DNA of 37,932 nucleotides from Rhodospirillales bacterium (GTDB lineage Bacteria > Pseudomonadota > Alphaproteobacteria > BOG-932 > Roseiterribacteraceae), in contig JAQGIE010000041.1 of NCBI GenBank assembly GCA_028291365.1, forward strand, positions 1 to 37,932, in the 5' to 3' direction. This document shows, in pieces, positions 31,558 through 37,932 of the stretch. Within the stretch, counting starts at the first letter, position 1; each line of letters starts with the position of its first letter. A model generated the notes under the pieces. That model saw nothing but the letters and a program-made list of their open reading frames with translations, was not told where the DNA came from and did no database searches. The translations under genes were made by a program, and so were the position numbers.

Positions 31558-32934
31558 ATGACCCGCAAACTCTTCGGTACTGACGGAATCCGCGGTCGCG
31601 CCAACGACCTGCCGATGACCGCCGAGATCGCGCTCAAGGTCGCCATGGCCTCGGCCGCCGTGCTCCGGCGCGGCGATCACCGCCACCGGGTCGTGATCGG
31701 AAAGGACACGCGCCTTTCGGGGTATCTGTTCGAACCCGCGCTGGCCGCGGGATTTGTGTCGATGGGCTTCGACGTCACCATGGTCGGTCCGCTGCCGACA
31801 CCCGCGGTCGCCATGCTGACGCGCAGCTACCGCGCCGATCTCGGCGTCATGATCTCGGCCTCGCACAACCCGTACGAGGACAACGGCATCAAGCTGTTCG
31901 GCGCCGACGGCTACAAGCTGTCCGACGCGATCGAACTCGAGATCGAATCCAAGATCGAGAACGGTGTCGGGAACGGCCTCGGCAACGGGCTCGCCCACGC
32001 CAAACAGCTCGGCCGCGCGCAGCGTCTTGACGACGCGCCGGGCCGCTACGCCGAATACGTCAAGTCGAGCTTCCCCAAACGCCGCTCGCTCGAAGGCGTC
32101 AAGATCGTGATCGATTGCGCCAACGGCGCCGCCTACAAGGTCGCGCCGCGCGTGCTGTTCGAGCTTGGCGCCGAGGTGATTCCGATCGCGGTCACGCCCA
32201 ACGGCACCAACATCAACGAGCATTGCGGCGCCGTCGCGCCCGAAGCGATGCAGGAAGCGGTGGTGCTGCACGGTGCCGATCTCGGCATCGCGCTCGACGG
32301 TGACGCCGACCGCCTGATCCTCGCCGACGAACGCGGCCGCCGCATCGACGGCGACCAGATCATGGCGCTGATTGCCAATTGCTGGGCCGACGCCGGCCTG
32401 CTGACGGGCGGCGGCGTGGTCGCGACGGTGATGTCGAATCTCGGCCTCGAACGTCATCTCGAAGCACGCGGCCTGAAGCTGGCGCGGACCGCGGTCGGCG
32501 ACCGCTACGTCGTCGAGCGCATGCGCGCCGAGGGCTTCAATATCGGCGGCGAACAATCGGGCCATCTGGTTCTGTCGGACTATGCGACGACCGGCGATGG
32601 CCTGCTCGCGGCGTTGCAGGTGCTGGCCGCGATCGTGGCGCAGGGCAAGCCCGCGAGCGAAGTGCTGCACGTCTTCGACCCGCTGCCGCAGGTGCTGAAG
32701 AATGTGCGTTTCGACGGCGTGCCGCCGCTCGAACGTGCCGACGTGAAAAGCGCCATCGCCGAAGTCGAAGCTTTGCTCGACGGGCACGGCCGCGTGCTGG
32801 TGCGAAAATCGGGCACCGAAAAACTGATCCGCGTCATGGCCGAGGGCGACGACCGTCCCACCGTCGAACAGGCAGTCGACCGGATCTGCGATGTCATCCG
32901 CGCCGGCGACGCGCCGGCGGCGAGTGCGGCATAA
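31558..32934 (+). CDS. glmM: phosphoglucosamine mutase
   Basis: GlmM (458 residues) interconverts glucosamine-6-phosphate and glucosamine-1-phosphate for UDP-GlcNAc, hence peptidoglycan and LPS. The N-terminus has [13 protein letters not shown]. The phosphoserine loop is ISASHNP (99-105, active Ser102). The metal loop is LDGDADRLI, the sugar loop is GGEQSGHLV, and the phosphate-binding loop is [16 protein letters not shown] 31558 is the family start; the upstream frame overlaps the reductase. Near residue 137 it carries an unusual [12 protein letters not shown] insert from a 12-base tandem repeat. In many relatives glmM lies close to ftsH; here about 6.7 kb intervenes. Confidence 0.96.
   Translation: MTRKLFGTDGIRGRANDLPMTAEIALKVAMASAAVLRRGDHRHRVVIGKDTRLSGYLFEPALAAGFVSMGFDVTMVGPLPTPAVAMLTRSYRADLGVMISASHNPYEDNGIKLFGADGYKLSDAIELEIESKIENGVGNGLGNGLAHAKQLGRAQRLDDAPGRYAEYVKSSFPKRRSLEGVKIVIDCANGAAYKVAPRVLFELGAEVIPIAVTPNGTNINEHCGAVAPEAMQEAVVLHGADLGIALDGDADRLILADERGRRIDGDQIMALIANCWADAGLLTGGGVVATVMSNLGLERHLEARGLKLARTAVGDRYVVERMRAEGFNIGGEQSGHLVLSDYATTGDGLLAALQVLAAIVAQGKPASEVLHVFDPLPQVLKNVRFDGVPPLERADVKSAIAEVEALLDGHGRVLVRKSGTEKLIRVMAEGDDRPTVEQAVDRICDVIRAGDAPAASAA
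31960..31995 (+). repeat. three-copy 12-base tandem repeat inside glmM
   Basis: Three imperfect 12-base units (31960-31971, 31972-31983, 31984-31995), each starting AACGG, encode NGVG, NGLG and NGLA. The insert falls in a surface-exposed stretch between the helix ELEIESKIE and AKQLGRAQR, where most GlmM proteins have no such Gly/Asn run. Confidence 0.7.
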
Positions 32935-32937
32935 CAG

Positions 32938-32970
32938 CGTGGATGGCCGGCACGAGGCCGGGCATGACGA
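32938..32970. repeat. palindromic intergenic repeat-like element
   Basis: ATGGCCGGC (32943-32951) and GCCGGGCAT (32957-32965) form an imperfect hairpin within GGATGGCCGG...GGCCGGGCATGACG. From memory this matches a very common intergenic repeat of Alphaproteobacteria, which when translated gives the well-known spurious peptide WMAGTRPGMT, seen here too. It fills most of the 46-base gap between the convergent glmM and ABC-transporter ends and may help termination. Confidence 0.6.
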
Positions 32971-32980
32971 AAAAGAGTCG

Positions 32981-33871
32981 TTACGCCGCGATCTCGCGCA
33001 CCCAATGACCCGGTGCCACTTCGCGTAACTCGCCCGGGCCGCGGCTGATTGCGCGGACGCGGTCGGCTTCCACCGACAACCGCGTCGTGCCGAACGGACG
33101 CCCGATCTCGGGCACCGCTGCGAGCAGCAGCCGCGTATAGGGATGGCGCGGATCGTCGATCAGGCGATCGGTTGGTCCCCGTTCGACGATGCGCCCGCCA
33201 TAGAGCACCGCGGTTTCCTCGGCGACGTAACGCGCGGTCGCGATGTCGTGCGTGATGTAGAGCATGGCGATGCGGCGCTCGCGCTTCAGCGGCACGAACA
33301 TGTCGAGCACGCTGAGCCGGATCGACATGTCCAGCATCGAAGTCGGCTCGTCGGCGATGATCACCGCCGGATCGACCGCCAGCGCACGGGCGAGGTTGAC
33401 GCGCTGCCGCTGTCCGCCGCTGAGCTCGTGCGGAAATTTGCGCAAGGTCGCGGCGGGGTCGAGCTCGACCTGGCGCAGCAGCGATGCGGCCCGTTCGGTC
33501 CGCTCGGCGCGAGTGAGGCTGGGCTTGTGCAGCGCCAGCGGCCGTTCGAGATGGTGCTGCACCGAATGCGCCGGGTTCAAGGCCGCGAACGGATCCTGGA
33601 ACACCATCTGCACCTGGCTGCGATAGGCGCGCAGGTCGCGGCGTCCGCGCAGAACGGTGACGTCGTTGCCGCCGAAATGGATGCTGCCGCCCGTCGGCGG
33701 CAACATGCGCGTCAGCAGCTTGGCGCAGGTGCTCTTGCCCGAGCCCGACTCGCCGACCAGCGCCAGGCAGCGCCCTTCATGCAACGCGATGCTGACGTCG
33801 GACAGGGCCGAGACTTGTCGAGCGCCGCCGAACTGCATGCACAGGCCGCGAGTCTCCAGCACCGGATTCAT
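32981..33871 (-). CDS. Opp/Dpp-type ABC transporter ATPase, second subunit (OppF/DppF-like)
   Basis: This 296-residue ATPase powers a type I importer of the peptide/nickel/oligosaccharide group. Walker A is GESGSGKST (40-48), the signature is LSGGQRQRVNLARAL, Walker B is AVIIADEPTSMLD, and the H-loop is YITHD. A short oligopeptide-type C-terminal extension (DDPRHPYTRLLLAAVPE) is present. I chose ATG 33871, which overlaps the preceding stop codon by four bases. It is the last gene of the five-gene minus-strand operon and converges with glmM across a repeat element. Confidence 0.92.
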   Translation of the reverse strand: MNPVLETRGLCMQFGGARQVSALSDVSIALHEGRCLALVGESGSGKSTCAKLLTRMLPPTGGSIHFGGNDVTVLRGRRDLRAYRSQVQMVFQDPFAALNPAHSVQHHLERPLALHKPSLTRAERTERAASLLRQVELDPAATLRKFPHELSGGQRQRVNLARALAVDPAVIIADEPTSMLDMSIRLSVLDMFVPLKRERRIAMLYITHDIATARYVAEETAVLYGGRIVERGPTDRLIDDPRHPYTRLLLAAVPEIGRPFGTTRLSVEADRVRAISRGPGELREVAPGHWVREIAA

Positions 33872-34698
33872 TGCGCACCGCGCTGCATCTGTCCGCCTTC
33901 GGGGCGCAGCGGCGCGCGCGGATGCAGCGGCGGGATCGCGTTCCACAAGGCGCGCGTATAGGGATGGCGCGGCGCCGCGATCATGCCGGACGGGGTGCCG
34001 ACCTCGACCAGCTCGCCGCGCAGCATGATGCCGATCCGGTCGCAGAACTGGCTCATCAGCGCCAGATCGTGGGTGATGAACAGCACCGCGAAGCCCAGGC
34101 GCGCGCGCAGGTCGGCGACTTCCTCCAGCAGCTCGCGCTGCACCACCACGTCGAGCGCGGTGGTCGGTTCGTCCATGATCAACAGCTTGGGGGTCAGCGC
34201 CAGCGCCATCGCGATCACGATGCGCTGGCGCATGCCGCCGCTGAAACGGTGCGGGTATTCGGCCAGCCGGCCGGGATCGATCCCGACCATGCGCAGCAGG
34301 TCGGCGCTGCGGGCGCGAATTTCGGCGCGGTCGCGAATGCCATGCGCCTGGAACATGTCGCGGAACTGGTCTTCGATAGTGAGCAACGGGTTGAGCGCAT
34401 TCATCGCGCTCTGCAGCACCACCGCGACTTCACGCCAGCGCCAGGCGCGCAACGACTCGCCCTTCAGCCGCAGCACGTCGGTCCCGTCGAGCAGGATCTC
34501 GCCACCGCTGATGAAGGCGGGCGGCCGGTGCAATCGTGCAATGGCGAAGGCGACCGTGCTCTTGCCCGAGCCCGATTCACCGGCGAGGCCGAGCACTTCG
34601 CCCGGCTGGATGTCGAACGAGATGTCGCGCACCGCGCGCACGAGGCCATTCTCGGTGGCGTAGTCGACGGCGAGATCGCGGACCTGGAGCAAACTCAT
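33868..34698 (-). CDS. Opp/Dpp-type ABC transporter ATPase, first subunit (OppD/DppD-like)
   Basis: This 276-residue ATPase pairs with the next gene as the heterodimeric motor of the importer. Walker A is GESGSGKST (40-48), the signature is FSGGMRQRIVIAMAL, Walker B is KLLIMDEPTTALD and the H-loop is FITHDLA. It is shorter than typical OppD (about 330 residues): the oligopeptide-family C-terminal domain stops soon after APRHPYTRALWNAIPPLHP, and the Cys-rich segment many OppD/DppD carry is absent. It overlaps both neighbours by four bases, giving tight translational coupling. Confidence 0.92.
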   Translation of the reverse strand: MSLLQVRDLAVDYATENGLVRAVRDISFDIQPGEVLGLAGESGSGKSTVAFAIARLHRPPAFISGGEILLDGTDVLRLKGESLRAWRWREVAVVLQSAMNALNPLLTIEDQFRDMFQAHGIRDRAEIRARSADLLRMVGIDPGRLAEYPHRFSGGMRQRIVIAMALALTPKLLIMDEPTTALDVVVQRELLEEVADLRARLGFAVLFITHDLALMSQFCDRIGIMLRGELVEVGTPSGMIAAPRHPYTRALWNAIPPLHPRAPLRPEGGQMQRGAQ

Positions 34699-35576
34699 CG
34701 GGTGGCCAATCCATGAAGGGCCGCCGCGCGCAGTTTTTTCGGCACGCGCAAGGAACGCAGGCGCGGATTGGCGATTTCATCGATGCCGAAATTGACCAGC
34801 GACAGGCCGCTGCCGAACAGCGCCAGCGCCAGCGACGGCGCCACCACTTCCCACCAGGCGCCGACGCGCAGCGCCGAGGTGGTCTGCGCGTGATAGAGCA
34901 TCGTGCCCCAGGACAGTGCCATCGGATCGCCCAGCCCAAGAAACTCCAACGTCGCTTCGGTGATGACGGCGTAGAGCACGCTGCCGATGAAGTTGAAGCC
35001 GATGATCGAGATCAGGTTCGGAATCAGCTCGACCAGGATGATGCGCCAGGCCGGCTCCCCCAGCAGCTCGGCCGCCAGCACATAGTCGCGCTGTCGCAGG
35101 CTCAGCGTCTGCGCCCGCACCACGCGTGCGCCCCAGCCCCACGAGGTCAGGCCGATGATGGCGGCGATGACGAAGGGACTCGTCTGGCCGAGGAACGCCG
35201 CCAGCACCAGCATCAGCGGCAGATTGGGAATCACCAGCGAGATGTTGGTCAGCAGGTTCAGCGCTTCGTCGACCCGCCCGCCGAAATAGCCGGCGGTGAC
35301 GCCGATGCCGACGCCGATCACGGTGACGATCAAGCCGGCTGCGAAACCAACCAGGAGCGAGGTGCGTCCGCCATGGATGGTCTGCGAAAGCACGTCGCGT
35401 CCCATGCGCGTCGAACCGAGCACATGTTCGCTGCTGGGCTGCTCGTGCGGTCGGGCCGCGCGCTGGTTGGGCGCGTAGGGTGCCAGCAGCGGCGCCGCGA
35501 TCGCCAGGCCCAGGAACAACGCGACCAGGGTCGCGCCGAACGCGGCCTTGCGGTTGCGCAGCAGGGTTTTGAGCAT
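34695..35576 (-). CDS. Opp/Dpp-type ABC transporter permease, DppC-like
   Basis: This 293-residue inner-membrane subunit has the N-terminal OppC-type helix (RNRKAAFGATLVALFLGL), the extracytoplasmic stretch LGSTRMGRDVLSQTIHGGR, and about six transmembrane segments. The ATPase-contact loop is RQRDYVLAAELLGEPAWRI. ATG 35576 gives the normal family N-terminus; the 19-residue extension upstream overlaps the spacer after the other permease. It ends overlapping the ATPase start. The substrate is not evident from the permease. Confidence 0.92.
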   Translation of the reverse strand: MLKTLLRNRKAAFGATLVALFLGLAIAAPLLAPYAPNQRAARPHEQPSSEHVLGSTRMGRDVLSQTIHGGRTSLLVGFAAGLIVTVIGVGIGVTAGYFGGRVDEALNLLTNISLVIPNLPLMLVLAAFLGQTSPFVIAAIIGLTSWGWGARVVRAQTLSLRQRDYVLAAELLGEPAWRIILVELIPNLISIIGFNFIGSVLYAVITEATLEFLGLGDPMALSWGTMLYHAQTTSALRVGAWWEVVAPSLALALFGSGLSLVNFGIDEIANPRLRSLRVPKKLRAAALHGLATR

Positions 35577-35586
35577 GGTGCGCAAC

Positions 35587-36561
35587 TCAGCCTCGAAGCC
35601 GCGGGTCGAGCGCCACGGTGAGAAGATCGGCAATGAAATTCGCGGCGAGCATCGCCAGCGTCATGATCAGCAACTGGCCCTGGATCAGCGGGTAGTCGCG
35701 CGCGGCGATGCCCTGAAAGAGCGTGTAGCCCAGCCCCGGATAGTTGAAGACGATTTCGGTGATGAGGCTGCCGCCGAACACGGCGCCCAACGACATGGCG
35801 AAGCTCGTCATCGCGGGCAGCAGCGCGTTCAGCCCGGCATAGGCGAAACGCAGGCGGCGATCGCCCAGACCTTTGGCGGTGCCGAGCACGATGTAATCCT
35901 CGCCCAGCAGATTGATCATGCTGTTGCGCATCGTGATCAGGTAACCGCCGATCTGCGCCAGCGCGAGCGTGGCCACCGGCAGGATGGCGTGCTGCGCCAC
36001 CGACGCCATGAAAGCGAGCGTCCAGCCGGGGTCGAGTTCGGCGCCCCAGGCGAATCCGGTCGGCAGGATCTTGAACTCGATGGCGAAGACATAGAGCGCA
36101 ACCAGCGAGGTCACGAGCGGCGGCACCGCCTGCAGCATCAGGGCTGCGGGCGCGCCGAAACTGTCAAAGCGGCCGCCGCGCCGCCACGCCGCCGCGACGC
36201 CCGCGAGCGAGCCGACCGAGAAGGCGAGCAGCGACGAGGTCAGCACCAGCAGCAACGTCCAGGGCAGCGCGCGCCACAGAACCTCGTTCACCGTCAGCGG
36301 GTGAAACTTGATCGACAGGCCGAGATCCCAGGTGAACACGCTGGCGAGGTAGCGCGCATATTGCAGCGGCAGCGGCTGGTCGATGAAACCGAAGGTGGCG
36401 CGCAGCGCCGCCATGCTTTCGGGCGGCAGCGCGGTGCCCGACTGCGCGAACATGGTCTCGACCGGATCGCCCGGCAGCAGGCGCGGCAGCAGGAAATTGA
36501 ACGTCGCGGCGACCAGGAAGGCGGCGATGTAGAAAGCGATCCGGCGCAGGAGAAAAGCCAT
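35587..36561 (-). CDS. Opp/Dpp-type ABC transporter permease, DppB-like
   Basis: This 324-residue inner-membrane permease starts with the typical DppB helix (LLRRIAFYIAAFLVAATFNF) and LPRLLPGDPVETMF. It has about six transmembrane segments and the coupling loop GEDYIVLGTAKGLGDRRLRFAY. Features such as the FNFLLPRLLPGDP start and the ALPPESMAALRATFGF segment recall permeases placed among oligosaccharide-type members of this family, but I cannot assign a substrate. It lies 15 bases after the binding-protein gene and ten bases before the second permease. Confidence 0.92.
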   Translation of the reverse strand: MAFLLRRIAFYIAAFLVAATFNFLLPRLLPGDPVETMFAQSGTALPPESMAALRATFGFIDQPLPLQYARYLASVFTWDLGLSIKFHPLTVNEVLWRALPWTLLLVLTSSLLAFSVGSLAGVAAAWRRGGRFDSFGAPAALMLQAVPPLVTSLVALYVFAIEFKILPTGFAWGAELDPGWTLAFMASVAQHAILPVATLALAQIGGYLITMRNSMINLLGEDYIVLGTAKGLGDRRLRFAYAGLNALLPAMTSFAMSLGAVFGGSLITEIVFNYPGLGYTLFQGIAARDYPLIQGQLLIMTLAMLAANFIADLLTVALDPRLRG

Positions 36562-36576
36562 TGCTCGGGCTGCGCG

Positions 36577-37932
36577 TTACGAGTTGCCGACCGGCTCGAG
36601 CGCCAGCAGGTGCAACAGACGTTCGGGCGTGCCGTCGAACACGTCGGGCCGCGCCACCGGATTGTCGGCGTTGAACCAGCCTTTGAAGCGGCGCGTGTTG
36701 TACTCGTACCAGATCGGATTGCTGAACAGCGGCACGTAGGGCGTGTTGGCGGCGATGATCATCTGGACCTTGTCCATCGCCTGGCGCTGGCCGACCGGAT
36801 CGATCGTGGCGATGAAATTGTTCAGCGCCGTGTCGAGCTCGGGATCGGTGAAGCGCGTCGCGGCGAAGCGCGACTTGCCGACATGGCGCGAATGGAACGC
36901 CATGTCGAACGAACGGTGCGGCGTCTCGCCGGTGAGATAGGCGTTGATCGCCATGTCGTAATTGCCGCTGATCAGCTTCTGCGTCCACGCCGCCGGCTCG
37001 GGCGTCGAGACGCGCGCATTGATGCCGATCGCGTTCAGCCCTTCGGCGACGAGCTGGCAGCTATTGACCCAGTCGGTCCAGCCGTTGGGCGCCAGAATGT
37101 AGAAGCTGATCGGGCTGCCGTCGGGATTCTCGACGAAGCCGTCGCCATTGACGTCGCGAAAGCCGCTCTCGGCCAGCAGCGCGCGCGCCGCATCCTTGTC
37201 GAACTTGGTGAAGCGGCCGAATTTCCGCTCGGCGTCGGCGTTGGTCCAGTCCTGATAGGTGCGGCCCAGGCCCGACGCGTATTCGTTGACGATCGGATAG
37301 CCATAGCCCGCGATGTCGACGATGGCGCGGCGGTCGATCGCCATGCTCACGGCGCGGCGGAAATTGATGTTGCGGAAGGCGGCGCGATTGCCCGGGTCGC
37401 GACTGTCGAAATTGATGTTGACCGCCACCGTGCCGCCGGGCGGAAACCAGTAGCGGTGATGCTGCGGGTCGGCGGCGACGTAGGTGCGCTCGATGTCGGG
37501 CAGGAAGGCCCCGAACCAGTCGATCGTACCGGAAGCGGCGGCGGTCAGCAGCTGCTCGTTGCTGCCGACCTGGGGGAAGCTCAGACATTCGACTTTGAGA
37601 TGCGCCGCGTCCCAATAATTCGGGTTGCGGCATTGCGTGTAGACCTGGCTGGTGAAGCGGCGCACCTCGGTCATCGGACCGGTGCCGACCGGGTTCTCGT
37701 TGGTGAAGGTGACCGGGTCGGCGATCTTGGCCCAGACATGCTCGGCCACGATCGGCACGCGCACCACCTCGTAGGCCATGTTGGCGTTGGCGCGCTTCAG
37801 CGTGAAGACGACCGTCCTGGCATCGGGCGTCTCGACCGCCGAGATCCGGTCCCAGATGTCCAGCGTGTCGAGTGGGCGGAACTTGTGCAGCAGCTCGAAG
37901 GTGATGGCGACGTCCTTCGAGGTGAAACTCTG
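36577..37932 (-). CDS. ABC transporter substrate-binding protein, family 5 (5' end cut)
   Basis: The frame is open to the right edge, so the N-terminus and signal peptide are missing; 451 residues are visible. It begins QSFTSKDVAITFELLHKF, typical of the SBP_bac_5 (peptide/nickel/oligosaccharide) family, with the segment FTLKRANANMAY and later DPGNRAAFRNINFRRAVSMA matching the conserved region in which two domains join. The protein is periplasmic and delivers its ligand to the permeases encoded next. A calcium-loop-like DVNGDGFVENPDGSP (acidic DxNxDG pattern) is present. Peptide, glycoside or another ligand remains open. Confidence 0.92.
   Translation of the reverse strand, partial: QSFTSKDVAITFELLHKFRPLDTLDIWDRISAVETPDARTVVFTLKRANANMAYEVVRVPIVAEHVWAKIADPVTFTNENPVGTGPMTEVRRFTSQVYTQCRNPNYWDAAHLKVECLSFPQVGSNEQLLTAAASGTIDWFGAFLPDIERTYVAADPQHHRYWFPPGGTVAVNINFDSRDPGNRAAFRNINFRRAVSMAIDRRAIVDIAGYGYPIVNEYASGLGRTYQDWTNADAERKFGRFTKFDKDAARALLAESGFRDVNGDGFVENPDGSPISFYILAPNGWTDWVNSCQLVAEGLNAIGINARVSTPEPAAWTQKLISGNYDMAINAYLTGETPHRSFDMAFHSRHVGKSRFAATRFTDPELDTALNNFIATIDPVGQRQAMDKVQMIIAANTPYVPLFSNPIWYEYNTRRFKGWFNADNPVARPDVFDGTPERLLHLLALEPVGNS

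Noticed and set aside
32580-33008. Short frames around WMAGTRPGMT after glmM
   Set aside because: This peptide is the typical spurious translation of a common intergenic palindrome, not a gene.

Overview
The window is GC-rich, tightly packed chromosomal DNA from an alphaproteobacterium. I infer a Rhodospirillales-like lineage. The evidence is conserved gene order: yebC-ruvCAB-ybgC-tolQRAB-pal-cpoB-tilS-ftsH, zapA-6S RNA-fau-ymdB, and tkt/gap/class I fba/thiE. It is mostly core chromosome. I see no insertion sequence, prophage, CRISPR array, rRNA or tRNA.

Region 1 (1-7.7 kb). A secreted protein cut by the left edge, an inositol-phosphatase-family protein and elongation factor P lie on the minus strand. 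epmA, encoding the ligase that modifies EF-P, diverges from efp. Then come a minus-strand HTH/DUF2975 pair with a small secreted protein, thiE, class I fructose-bisphosphate aldolase, an unrecognised 117-residue protein and a CPA1 Na+/H+ antiporter.

Region 2 (7.7-11 kb). gap with a strong terminator, a hairpin-rich spacer and tkt, all minus strand. pgk, often found in this cluster in relatives, is not here.

Region 3 (11.2-24.9 kb, all plus strand). A short coiled-coil protein, zapA, the 6S RNA with a recognisable promoter, fau and a ymdB-type phosphodiesterase. These are followed by yebC, the RuvABC Holliday-junction genes, the whole Tol-Pal envelope system, tilS and ftsH, which ends in a clear terminator. 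Many start and stop codons overlap (ATGA), pointing to coupled translation.

Region 4 (24.9-31.4 kb) looks accessory. Divergent glpD and glpK for glycerol use are followed by a TonB-dependent receptor gene broken by an in-frame amber codon, then an aldo/keto reductase. This block separates ftsH from glmM, which are close neighbours in many relatives.

Region 5 (31.5-37.9 kb). glmM (cell-wall precursor synthesis), then a convergent five-gene Opp/Dpp-type ABC importer whose substrate-binding gene runs off the right edge.

The strongest anomaly is the nonsense codon in the TonB receptor. Other points of interest are palindromic repeat-like elements in several spacers (tkt-gap, cpoB-tilS, glmM-ABC), a structured leader between the receptor and the reductase, and two little-studied small genes beside fba and beside DUF2975. 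I did not find a convincing wholly new system.
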